Origin: RGIG3178 sp942492795
GTDB taxonomy: Bacteria > Bacillota > Clostridia > Christensenellales > QAND01
Direction: 5' to 3'
Assembly: GCA_942492795.1 (NCBI GenBank)
Contig: OW818639.1
Location: forward strand, 744,001 to 808,000
DNA length: 64,000 nt
The notes under the pieces: model-generated
Databases searched by the model: none
What the model was told of the DNA's origin: nothing
Seen by the model: the letters and a program-made list of their open reading frames with translations, nothing else
Translations under genes and position numbers: made by a program
Shown here: positions 15,816-24,173 of the stretch, one piece after another
How the letters are laid out: every line of letters starts with the position of its first letter
Numbering within the stretch: the stretch's first letter is position 1

Positions 15816-18287
15816 ATGAATAATTCAGCACTAACTAGTTTTGAATGGACAACCTTCTATTCTAAATTTGCAGATAAACTACTTGTTTACAAAAGTAGTC
15901 GTGCAGAACTAATCTCACTACTAGAGTCTGCTTATAAAGAAATGGATATGAAGTATCCCTTTGATTATCATGGGATCTTACTAAATGACATCGATCCTTT
16001 TACTGTTTTTGGTGCTTTTAATAAGGGTATTACAAACAATAACAGAATTAAAATTATGACAACTATTGGAAAGTATATAGGCGTTCAAGCAACGCCGCCC
16101 TCATCTTTTGATGGTATACCTGTTATGAACAATATGATGGCTTGGTTTATTCGGTCGAATAGCACTCGCGAAGCCGACGATACTGATAAACTCTGGAACT
16201 TATTTGAAGCGGCGATTAACTTTGCAGAAAACACAAGCGAAAAAAACATGGTGTCTTTTATCCAATATTATGATCAGGTAATACAACTACCTTTGGTTAG
16301 CTGGAATATTACGATGGGACTCTATTGGATTCGCCCATTTTTCTATATTAACCTTGATGGGAAGAACCGAGAAATATTACTGAATGCAAGCCTACCTTTT
16401 GTAAAGAATGTAGAGAAAATTACAAACTTGAAGAAGTTACCAGAGGCAAAGACATATGTAGCTCTAGTAAAAATGTTTCAGGACAAATTTAAAAACAACG
16501 TATACTCCATGACAAGTTTTCCGGAACTGTCGCAATCAGCTTGGTTGAAATCCGAAGAAGAAAAGCAGGAGAGCAAATTGTCTGCCGCGAACTTTTTGCA
16601 GTGGTTTGAGCCGCTAATTAAGGCTTTGAAAAAACATGGTGGGTCGGCTACTCCCGCGCAGGCACGGGAACAAATCATTACCGATCTAGAGCTTTCGGAT
16701 GAAGTGACAAGTGCAACGAGAGGAAAACTTGGCGCCAAAAAGTTTGATAATGAAGTTGCATGGGCAAGAGCATACCTGGCAGCTGATGGCATTATTGATA
16801 ATTCTCTTCGAGGTATCTGGTCACTCACCGAAAAGGGGAATAATATTGTTATGACACCTGCACTTGCTAGTGCGATTAAGTATAGATGGCAAAACAAAGT
16901 TAGAGATGATAAAACAACGGAAGAAGAGATATATCCGGTGCCAAGAGGAAGGCATTATTGGATGTATGCTCCAGGTGAAGGCTCTCGACTCTGGGAAGAG
17001 TTTTATGATCAAAGTATCATGGGAATTGGCTGGGATGATCTCGGTGCTTTAACTGGATATCAAGATAGAGAGGCCATGAGAGCCAAAATGAGAGAGCTTG
17101 GTGATGCAAATCAAAGCTATAGAAATGATTCATTGGCGACGTGGCAATTTGCGCATGATATCTATGAAGGCGATATAGTTTTCGTGAAAAAGGGTATGTA
17201 TGAAATTATCGGTTCGGGCATTGTGGAATCAGATTATACTTTTATGCCCGAAAGATTAGAGTATAAACATATCAGAAAAGTAAAATGGACTCATAAGGGT
17301 AACTGGCAGCATCCTGGACAAGCAGTTATGAAGACGCTTACAGATATTACACAATATATAGATTATGTTCAAAAGTTGGAAGAACTTATCCTCGGGCAGA
17401 AAAGCGGTGAGGAACAGGAAGAGGTTATTTATCCTCCTTATTCAAAGGAGGACTACTTGAACGAAGTATTCATGGATGATTCTCAATATGAAGTTCTTTC
17501 AAACCTTTTAAGTATAAAAAAGAACTTGGTTATTCAAGGAGCACCTGGAGTAGGGAAAACCTTTGCCGCAAAACGGTTGGCCTATTCTATAATCGGCGAA
17601 AAAGATACAAGTCGCGTTATGATGGTGCAATTCCATCAGAGCTATAGTTATGAAGATTTCATTATGGGTTTTCGTCCTTCGAAAGATGGCTTCGAGTTAA
17701 AAGAAGGACCTTTCTATTCGTTTTGCAAGCGCGCTCAGGATGATATTGAACGTGATTATTTCTTTATTATTGATGAAATCAATCGTGGGAATTTAAGCAA
17801 GATTTTTGGTGAACTTCTTATGCTCATCGAAAGCGATAAACGTGGAGAACAGTTGAGACTTCTGTATTCAAATGAATTATTTTCTGTTCCTCAAAATATG
17901 TATATTATTGGGCTGATGAATACGGCTGACCGAAGTTTGGCATTGATTGACTATGCCCTCAGGAGGCGGTTTGCTTTCTATGAAATGGAGCCTGCCTTTG
18001 ACTCGGATGGTTTCCAGTCTATTATGGTAAGATTTGGAAATGAAAAATTTAGCAAGCTAATTGAACGCGTAAAAGAGCTCAATGAATATATAAAAAAGGA
18101 TGATTCTCTTGGCGAAGGCTTCAGAATAGGCCATAGTTTTTTTTGCACAATGAATAAAGTTACCGATACGTGGATGGCGGCTGTTGTCACATTCGAGCTT
18201 CTACCACTTTTGAGCGAATATTGGTTTGATGAAAAGAGCAAAGTTGAAGAGTGGACAAGAAAATTGCGTGGTTCGTTATATGATTAA
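15816..18287 (+). CDS. mcrB: McrB-type GTP-dependent restriction motor with Mrr_N and EVE domains
   Basis: An 823-residue AAA+ GTPase of the McrBC system, which recognises modified DNA and drives cleavage by McrC. Residues 1-250 form an unassigned helical domain. Then comes an Mrr N-terminal winged-helix-like domain (about 258-350) and an EVE/YTH-like domain (about 376-515; HYWMYAPGEGSRLWEEF), a reader of modified bases. The motor has Walker A GAPGVGKTF (near 575), Walker B FFIIDEINRGN (near 649) and the McrB signature MNTADRS (near 702). ATG 15816 after GGAGAG is preferred to 15783. mcrC overlaps the 3' end. AT-rich, probably acquired; an anti-phage role is expected. Confidence 0.9.
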   Translation: MNNSALTSFEWTTFYSKFADKLLVYKSSRAELISLLESAYKEMDMKYPFDYHGILLNDIDPFTVFGAFNKGITNNNRIKIMTTIGKYIGVQATPPSSFDGIPVMNNMMAWFIRSNSTREADDTDKLWNLFEAAINFAENTSEKNMVSFIQYYDQVIQLPLVSWNITMGLYWIRPFFYINLDGKNREILLNASLPFVKNVEKITNLKKLPEAKTYVALVKMFQDKFKNNVYSMTSFPELSQSAWLKSEEEKQESKLSAANFLQWFEPLIKALKKHGGSATPAQAREQIITDLELSDEVTSATRGKLGAKKFDNEVAWARAYLAADGIIDNSLRGIWSLTEKGNNIVMTPALASAIKYRWQNKVRDDKTTEEEIYPVPRGRHYWMYAPGEGSRLWEEFYDQSIMGIGWDDLGALTGYQDREAMRAKMRELGDANQSYRNDSLATWQFAHDIYEGDIVFVKKGMYEIIGSGIVESDYTFMPERLEYKHIRKVKWTHKGNWQHPGQAVMKTLTDITQYIDYVQKLEELILGQKSGEEQEEVIYPPYSKEDYLNEVFMDDSQYEVLSNLLSIKKNLVIQGAPGVGKTFAAKRLAYSIIGEKDTSRVMMVQFHQSYSYEDFIMGFRPSKDGFELKEGPFYSFCKRAQDDIERDYFFIIDEINRGNLSKIFGELLMLIESDKRGEQLRLLYSNELFSVPQNMYIIGLMNTADRSLALIDYALRRRFAFYEMEPAFDSDGFQSIMVRFGNEKFSKLIERVKELNEYIKKDDSLGEGFRIGHSFFCTMNKVTDTWMAAVVTFELLPLLSEYWFDEKSKVEEWTRKLRGSLYD

Positions 18288-19311
18288 GATTCAAAATATC
18301 TACTATATGCTTGCCTATGCATTTCAGGTTTTGAATGAAGATTCATATGCAAACATAGCATATGAAGAATTTGAGCATGCAGGTGATTTGCTGGCTGCAA
18401 TTCTATCTAAAGGTCTTGCCAATCAGCTAAAACGTGGTCTAGGCAGAGAGTATATCGCATATTCCGAAATGTTAAGCGCACCTTATGGAAAAATCGACAT
18501 TTCCGCTTCAATCAAAAGAAAAGCAATGCTTAGAAAACAGCTAGTCTGTGAGTTTGACGAGTTTTCAGATAACAATTATTTAAATCAAATCATCAAAACA
18601 TCGGCTATGTTACTCATTCGCTCGACAGTAATTGCCAACAATCAGAAAAGGCCCCTCAAGAAATTGATGCTGTATTTCTCTGGTGTGGACGAGATTGACA
18701 CACACTATGTCAAATGGTCGAATATTCGCTATCACCGCAACAATGCAACATACAAAATGTTAATAAATATCTGCTTTCTAATTATTGAAGCTTTGATACC
18801 GACTACACAGCATGGTTCGCGTAGCATGATGCAATTCAAAGATGATCACATGAATCGGCTATATGAAAAGTTTGTACTGGAATACTATCGAAAGCACTAT
18901 CCTACTTACAAGGTTTCGGCTTCACATATTGACTGGAATGTCGATGATGGGATATTTGATTTGTTACCTACAATGAAATCGGATATTACTCTTGAGCACA
19001 ACGGAAAGACCTTGATAATTGATACAAAGTATTACGGACACACAATGCAGATGAACTCTTTGTTTGACAGCCACACGATTCATTCAGGGAATTTATATCA
19101 GATTTTTACTTATGTGAAGAACAGAGATATTGCTCATTCTGGTGATGTGAGCGGATTGCTGCTATATGCAAAAACTGATGAAGGGATTACGCCGGATAAT
19201 AGTTACCTTATGGATGGGAACAAGATAAGCGTTAAAACGCTCGATCTGGACAGGAACTTTGATGGTATAAAAGAACAGCTTGATTTAGTTGCACTGGAAT
19301 GGTTGAATTAA
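18280..19311 (+). CDS. mcrC: McrC nuclease subunit
   Basis: A 343-residue McrC protein carrying the PD-(D/E)xK nuclease of the system. The C-terminal core shows an Asp in MKSDITLEHNG (near residue 233) followed by LIIDTKYYGH, giving the D...DTK catalytic pattern. The N-terminal part (NIYYMLAYAF) is the McrB-contacting region typical of the family. The ATG at 18280 overlaps the end of mcrB by 8 bases, so the two are translationally coupled. An open frame from 18226 inside mcrB is rejected as the start. Confidence 0.9.
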   Translation: MIKIQNIYYMLAYAFQVLNEDSYANIAYEEFEHAGDLLAAILSKGLANQLKRGLGREYIAYSEMLSAPYGKIDISASIKRKAMLRKQLVCEFDEFSDNNYLNQIIKTSAMLLIRSTVIANNQKRPLKKLMLYFSGVDEIDTHYVKWSNIRYHRNNATYKMLINICFLIIEALIPTTQHGSRSMMQFKDDHMNRLYEKFVLEYYRKHYPTYKVSASHIDWNVDDGIFDLLPTMKSDITLEHNGKTLIIDTKYYGHTMQMNSLFDSHTIHSGNLYQIFTYVKNRDIAHSGDVSGLLLYAKTDEGITPDNSYLMDGNKISVKTLDLDRNFDGIKEQLDLVALEWLN

Positions 19312-19426
19312 ATATATAAATATATAGACAAATGATGGCGAAGAATATGGTGAGAACCTGAGAAAATATCCGGACAAGTCAGAAACACGGAGACGGTTCT
19401 GTGACTGCTTGCTTTACAAAAAACCA

Positions 19427-19461
19427 CGATCCGAATGACGGATTGTGGTTTTTTGTATGTC
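19427..19461. terminator. Bidirectional terminator between mcrC and DinB gene
   Basis: AAAAAACCACGATCC and GGATTGTGGTTTTTT pair around a short loop, with A and T runs on both sides. It can end mcrBC on the plus strand and the DinB-type gene on the minus strand. Confidence 0.85.
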
Positions 19462-19510
19462 ACATAAGTATTACGATACTTCAGTCCCGTTTAAACGGAT
19501 GCGCGCAACG

Positions 19511-19999
19511 CTACCTTCCGATCCATACGTCCGGTACGCCGTTTTCGATGAGCATTTTGTTGAGTTCGCCCGTGTGGTCGGATATTTCCCGCATCATGTA
19601 CAGGTGCACGCCCATCTGGCACGCGCCCATCCAGGCTCTTTGCGTCTCGCTCGGCAGTATCATATCGTCATCGGTCAGGACGGAGAGAACCTGCTCGGCT
19701 TTTGAGACGGCGCCGTCGAAATAGGCAAGAAACCCGGCCTTGTCGGGCAGAATCTCCGCTGTGGCATCGGTCCATCTGCCATAGGGGAGATTGGCGGAGA
19801 AATCCGGATCCTTGAAACCGTTGGCTACATTGTTGCCGATGACGACAGCCAAGTGGTAGGCGATGCGGCAGGGCAAATAATAGTCGTGTCCGTGCGGCTT
19901 GCGCCACCGATCCTCCGGAAATGCCTCCACGATCCCCCGGATCGTCTGAAAAGCCTTCTTGTACTGCATCCTTAAATCATTTGTGAGTAAGTCGCTCAT
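19511..19999 (-). CDS. DinB-like (DinB_2) four-helix protein
   Basis: A 162-residue protein of the DinB/YfiT-like metal-binding four-helix-bundle superfamily. Members act in thiol transfer or detoxification, often with an unknown substrate. Histidines consistent with the metal triad are His51 (IAYHLAVV) and His144 (ISDHTGELNKML). It starts at 19999 with GAAAGGGATG upstream. No functional partner is evident; the aldo/keto reductase is divergent. Confidence 0.75.
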   Translation of the reverse strand: MSDLLTNDLRMQYKKAFQTIRGIVEAFPEDRWRKPHGHDYYLPCRIAYHLAVVIGNNVANGFKDPDFSANLPYGRWTDATAEILPDKAGFLAYFDGAVSKAEQVLSVLTDDDMILPSETQRAWMGACQMGVHLYMMREISDHTGELNKMLIENGVPDVWIGR

Positions 20000-20084
20000 A
20001 CTGCCATCCCTTTCGATAAAGTATTCATCAATATTGTTCGTGAATCTTGGTAAAAGCCTTGTTCCAATCGTTTTAGCGCATCTT

Positions 20085-20108
20085 GTTGTGCTTCTATTCT
20101 AGCACAAC
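20085..20108. promoter_or_regulatory. Inverted repeat between divergent genes
   Basis: GTTGTGCT and AGCACAAC form perfect 8-base arms 8 bases apart in the region between the DinB-like gene and the aldo/keto reductase. It may be an operator for one or both genes; no cognate regulator is adjacent. Confidence 0.4.
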
Positions 20109-20245
20109 ATAAAGAAAAACTCATCCCGATCTTTCACAAGCATACGGTTTGCTCGCCGGCAAGCACGTTGACTGCCGGTATGCGTTCCTCTATACTTAAA
20201 CTATTATTCGTGATATTTCAAACCATATCAACAAAGGAGCTGCCC

Positions 20246-21214
20246 GTGAAATACAACAATTTCCCACAAACAGGATTGAAAGTTTCCAGCATTTCCCTCG
20301 GCACCATGATGTTCGGCGGCCAGACCAGCGAAGCGGACAGCCTTCCGATCATGGATTATGCGTATGACCACGGCATCAATTTCTTCGACACTTCCAACAA
20401 TTACAACGACGGAGAAAGCGAACGCATTGTAGGAAAAGGCCTGCAGGGCCGAAGGGACAAGCTTGTGCTTGCCACAAAAGTGCGCAACCAGACAGGGGAT
20501 GTGCCGCCTTCAGCAGGGTTAAGCCGCCATATGATCATCAACGCCATCGAACACAGCCTTCGCCGGTTGAACACCGACTATATTGACATCTATTATATGC
20601 ACGCACCCGACTATGCGACATCCCTTGAAGAAACGATGCAGACGATGGACACGCTGGTCAAATCGGGCAAGATCCGTTACATCGGCGTGAGCAACTTTGC
20701 CGCATGGCAGATCGCGGACATTGTGGCTATATGCGATAAGCGCAATTGTGTGGCGCCCATCGTCACCCAAAACGGATACAACATGATCACCCGCGGGGTT
20801 GAGACCGAACTTGTTCCGTTCGTTCGGGGACATAAGCTCGGGCTGACCGTTTACAATCCCATCGCGGCAGGCCTTCTGGCCGGCAAACACAAACCCGGCG
20901 TGCCTTTGGAAAACACACGCTTCGCCAACAACAAAGCGTACTTTGAGCGGTACTGGTCGGATCAGAACTTTGTGCTGGTGGAGGAATTGACTGCCCTCGC
21001 ACAGAACAACGGCATGAGCATCCTCGAACTTGCGATGAAATGGTGCGATGCGCAGCCGTGTGTCACCAGCATCATTTCCGGGGTGAGCCGCCTGTCCCAG
21101 CTTGAGCAGAACATTGCGGTGCTCGAGGGCAAACCCATAAGTGCTGAATTGCTCAAACAAGCCGACGAGATATACCTTTCGCATTCGGGTTCAAGGTATC
21201 AATACAACCGGTAA
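20246..21214 (+). CDS. Aldo/keto reductase
   Basis: A 322-residue NADPH-dependent oxidoreductase with a TIM barrel, of the group related to potassium-channel beta subunits. The catalytic tetrad is visible as Asp and Tyr in FFDTSNNYNDGESE, Lys in LATKVRN and His in YMHAPD. The C-terminal cofactor region reads SIISGVSRLSQLEQN. Start GTG 20246 has AAAGGAG upstream; the open frame to 20168 lacks a site. The HAD phosphatase begins 95 bases downstream on the same strand and may be cotranscribed. Confidence 0.9.
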   Translation: MKYNNFPQTGLKVSSISLGTMMFGGQTSEADSLPIMDYAYDHGINFFDTSNNYNDGESERIVGKGLQGRRDKLVLATKVRNQTGDVPPSAGLSRHMIINAIEHSLRRLNTDYIDIYYMHAPDYATSLEETMQTMDTLVKSGKIRYIGVSNFAAWQIADIVAICDKRNCVAPIVTQNGYNMITRGVETELVPFVRGHKLGLTVYNPIAAGLLAGKHKPGVPLENTRFANNKAYFERYWSDQNFVLVEELTALAQNNGMSILELAMKWCDAQPCVTSIISGVSRLSQLEQNIAVLEGKPISAELLKQADEIYLSHSGSRYQYNR

Positions 21215-21308
21215 GCGCAAAGGACAACGAGCCGTATTTTTAGACCCAAAGACGGTTGTTCGCATCTTTGCGGAGCAGAGAAATCAGAAAACAGGGAGTG
21301 GCGAAACG

Positions 21309-22079
21309 ATGGAGCTTAAAGCGGTTATATTCGATTGCGACGGTGTTTTGGCCGAAACGGAAAAAGACGGGCACCGCGTGGCTTTCAACCGCGTGTTTGA
21401 GGAAGAAAATCTGGGGGTCCAGTGGGGCATCCAGGAGTACGGAAAACTGGTGGAAGTCGCCGGCGGAAAAGAGCGGATGAAGCATTACTTCCAAAACAAC
21501 GCCGAAAAAATGAAGGATAAAATTGTCGACGATGCGCTGATTGCCAGAATGCATAGACGGAAAACGGAAGTGTTTACGCAAATGGTTGCCGAAGGAAAAA
21601 TACCGGCACGACAAGGCGTGGCGCGGCTTATCGATGAAGCGTTTGATCAGGGAATGAAGCTGTTCGTGTGCTCCACCTCCAGCGAAGAAAGCGTCGTCTC
21701 GCTGATAAAGGCTCTGTTCGGGGAAGACCGATTCCAGAAATTTGACGCCATCCTTGCCGGGGATATTGTGAAAGCGAAAAAACCCGCGCCGGATATATAC
21801 AATTTGGTGAAGGACCGCTACGGCTTGCAGGGCAGCGAATGCGTGGTGGTAGAAGACAGCAGGAACGGGTTGCAGTCGGCAAAGGCTGCCGGGATGCATT
21901 GCATCGTCACGGTGAGCTATTATTCGTACGCCGAGGATTTTTGTGAAGCGGACCTGGTGGTTTCCGATTTGGGTGAACCGGGTACAGAACCCATCCGCGT
22001 TTTGCTTCCCAACCAATCGGTGAAGGACAAAACGTTGGATTATATTACGCTTGAAAATCTGCGCAGCCTAGTCAAATAA
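21309..22079 (+). CDS. HAD-family phosphatase (CbbY/beta-phosphoglucomutase-like)
   Basis: A 256-residue HAD hydrolase, subfamily I with a helical cap. Motif I is FDCDGVLAETE, motif II is VCSTSS, the motif III Lys lies in KAKKPAPDIY, and motif IV is VVEDSRNGLQSAK. The motif I form DCDGVLAETE and the overall layout resemble CbbY-type sugar-bisphosphate phosphatases. The start at 21309 is preceded by AGGGAG; a frame extending back into the reductase gene is rejected. The substrate is probably a phosphosugar. Confidence 0.88.
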   Translation: MELKAVIFDCDGVLAETEKDGHRVAFNRVFEEENLGVQWGIQEYGKLVEVAGGKERMKHYFQNNAEKMKDKIVDDALIARMHRRKTEVFTQMVAEGKIPARQGVARLIDEAFDQGMKLFVCSTSSEESVVSLIKALFGEDRFQKFDAILAGDIVKAKKPAPDIYNLVKDRYGLQGSECVVVEDSRNGLQSAKAAGMHCIVTVSYYSYAEDFCEADLVVSDLGEPGTEPIRVLLPNQSVKDKTLDYITLENLRSLVK

Positions 22080-22167
22080 GGAACGGGTGCCACGGACGGT
22101 GATCGTTTTCTTTCCGGCGCGTCGCCGATAATCTGTCGCATCCCTTTTTTAAGGGGAGGGTTGGATC

Positions 22168-22578
22168 ATGCGTGTAAAGGCCAAGATTGACCTGTGGATC
22201 AGCATCCTTGTGTGGGTGACGATGGCGATCATCGGCATCAGCATTCTGATCATCCCTTCGGAGCAACGGACGATCGCATATGTGATCGGCATCCCGGCAC
22301 TGGTGTTTGTTGCATGGATCTATTTCAAAACCTACTACGAATTCAAAGAGGATTATCTCTATTGCAGGAGCGGACCGTTTTTTGAAAGGATCCTCTATGA
22401 TAAAATCAAATCTTTGAAGCTAAGCCAAAATATGGCATCGTCTATGGCATTGTCCCGCGAACGCATCGAGATCAGGCAGCATGATAAAAACTATGTGATG
22501 GGAACGACTTTCATTTCGCCTGAAAATCGCGAAGCTTTCCTACAAGAGCTCGCAAGCAGGTGCAATCGTTTGGATTAA
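22168..22578 (+). CDS. Membrane-anchored bacterial PH-domain protein
   Basis: A 136-residue protein with two N-terminal membrane helices (about residues 10-28 and 34-52) and a bacterial pleckstrin-homology-like domain (YYEFKEDYLYCRSGPFFERILYDKIKSLKLS), as in the bPH_6/DUF1200 group. Role unknown; such proteins sit on the inner face of the membrane. It starts at 22168 with GGGGAGGG upstream. A D-2-hydroxyacid dehydrogenase follows 29 bases later. Confidence 0.75.
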   Translation: MRVKAKIDLWISILVWVTMAIIGISILIIPSEQRTIAYVIGIPALVFVAWIYFKTYYEFKEDYLYCRSGPFFERILYDKIKSLKLSQNMASSMALSRERIEIRQHDKNYVMGTTFISPENREAFLQELASRCNRLD

Positions 22579-22607
22579 CCTTCAATAATAAGAAGGAGGA
22601 TATGTCC

Positions 22608-23585
22608 TTGAACACATTGGAAATTATGGTTTTGCTGGATAACCTGACAGAAGAACGAAAGGCGTTGCTTGAATCGGTGGCCCCGGGAGCCAATTATCGT
22701 TTTGCGGACCGGAATACGGTGGACAGTGAAACGCTCCACAGCGCGGACATCATCATCGGAAATCCGTCGCCGGAGAAACTGGCGGGTTCCCCAAAGCTCA
22801 AATATTTGCAGCTGTCCACGGCGGGGGCGGAACGGTTCCTCAAAGAAGGCATTCTGGCGGACGATGTGTTGTTTTGCACCGCAACCGGCACTTACAACAT
22901 TCCGATTCCGGAATACATGGTGGGTGCGGTGTTCACGATGTTCAAGAACTTTTTGCATTACCGTGACCAGCAGCGACAGGGGCTATGGCAGAGAATCCGC
23001 GCCTATACCAACAAGCCTGTGTACGGTTCAACCGTGATGTCTGTCGGAGCCGGAGACATCGGCGGAAGCTTCCTTAAGATGATGAAAGAGCTTGGGTGCC
23101 ACACCATCGGCATCAGGCGGACGAACGGCGAAAAACCCGAATACGTGGATGAACAATACACCACCGACGAGATGGATGACGTGCTGCCAAGAGCGGATGT
23201 TGTAGCGCTGTCGCTGCCGCACACGCCGCAGACGACAGGCATGTTTGACGCGAGGCGGCTGGCGCTTTTAAAGGATGACGCAGTGCTTATCAACGTCGGG
23301 CGAGGCACCGCTATCGTCACGCAGGCGCTATGCAACGAACTTTCAAAGGGAAGGATCCGGGGTGCGGTACTGGACGTGACCGATCCCGAGCCGCTTCCCG
23401 CCGAACATCCGCTGTGGCAGTTCCCCAATGTGATGATCACGCCGCATGCGTGCGCCGGCGGTTCGTGGCTGACACAACAGAAATCGTTTGAGGTCTGCTA
23501 TGCGAACTTCAAAGCGTATATGGAAGGACATGAGCCAATGGGCCGCATCGACAGGTCTACGGGTTATCGGGTTTCTCAAAGATAA
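22608..23585 (+). CDS. D-isomer-specific 2-hydroxyacid dehydrogenase
   Basis: An NAD-dependent oxidoreductase of about 325 residues, interconverting a 2-oxo acid and a D-2-hydroxy acid. The cofactor motif is SVGAGDIGGSF. The catalytic Arg, Glu and His appear in NVGRGTA, DVTDPEPLP and TPHACAGGSW. The start is probably the TTG at 22608, 8 bases after AGGAGG; the ATG at 22602 is only 2 bases from it. The substrate cannot be told from sequence. A terminator follows at 23651. Confidence 0.88.
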   Translation: MNTLEIMVLLDNLTEERKALLESVAPGANYRFADRNTVDSETLHSADIIIGNPSPEKLAGSPKLKYLQLSTAGAERFLKEGILADDVLFCTATGTYNIPIPEYMVGAVFTMFKNFLHYRDQQRQGLWQRIRAYTNKPVYGSTVMSVGAGDIGGSFLKMMKELGCHTIGIRRTNGEKPEYVDEQYTTDEMDDVLPRADVVALSLPHTPQTTGMFDARRLALLKDDAVLINVGRGTAIVTQALCNELSKGRIRGAVLDVTDPEPLPAEHPLWQFPNVMITPHACAGGSWLTQQKSFEVCYANFKAYMEGHEPMGRIDRSTGYRVSQR

Positions 23586-23650
23586 CCGACGCAGTTGGAT
23601 CGGAACAGATAATATCCATTTTGAACCCATCCTGCGCTCTGCGGGTTTTC

Positions 23651-23682
23651 AAAGCCGCAGTTTCCACAAAGAAGCTGCGGCT
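23651..23682 (+). terminator. Intrinsic terminator
   Basis: AAAGCCGCAG and CTGCGGCTTT make a 10-bp perfect stem 65 bases after the dehydrogenase stop. Confidence 0.75.
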
Positions 23683-23689
23683 TTACCAT

Positions 23690-24173
23690 TGCCCGGGTAC
23701 GGTGCCCTATTGTTTATCCGGTTTTGAAAAAAGGCAAAAGAATGAAGGCAGACACGTTCTCCAGTAGAGGCGAGCAAGCAAAAATAATGATCAAGTCTTG
23801 CTCCGTGTACGTTGGTCTGCCTTCCTACAAGATCACTATACCCGATGAACAAGCGTACGGCAAAGCCCGAAAACGGCAAAAAAGAGCGATAGAAACGCAA
23901 TTCCGATGACTACGCCAAAGGCGTTGTTCCGCGCACTGCGTTGCTGTGCCAAGGTTGCGTACAGCAGGCGAATCATCGACTTTTACAAATCGGCCGGCTT
24001 TGCAAAGAACACCGGAATCTTTGCCACGGACACAGATAAAAAAGTGCTTTCCGCGCACCGTTCCGACCCCTGTATAAAGGTGAAAATCAGTCCCTTCATA
24101 TTCGACAAAATTCTACAAATGGATCCGGATGAATGGTATAATTTAGATAACGTTTTGTTGGAGGATAAAGTCA
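23690..24173. other. Gap upstream of the diguanylate cyclase
   Basis: Two short plus-strand open frames (23724-23909 and 23906-24181) have no ribosome binding site or domain. A TATAAT at about 24137, some 35 bases before the cyclase ATG, is a candidate -10 box without a clear -35 partner. Confidence 0.45.
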
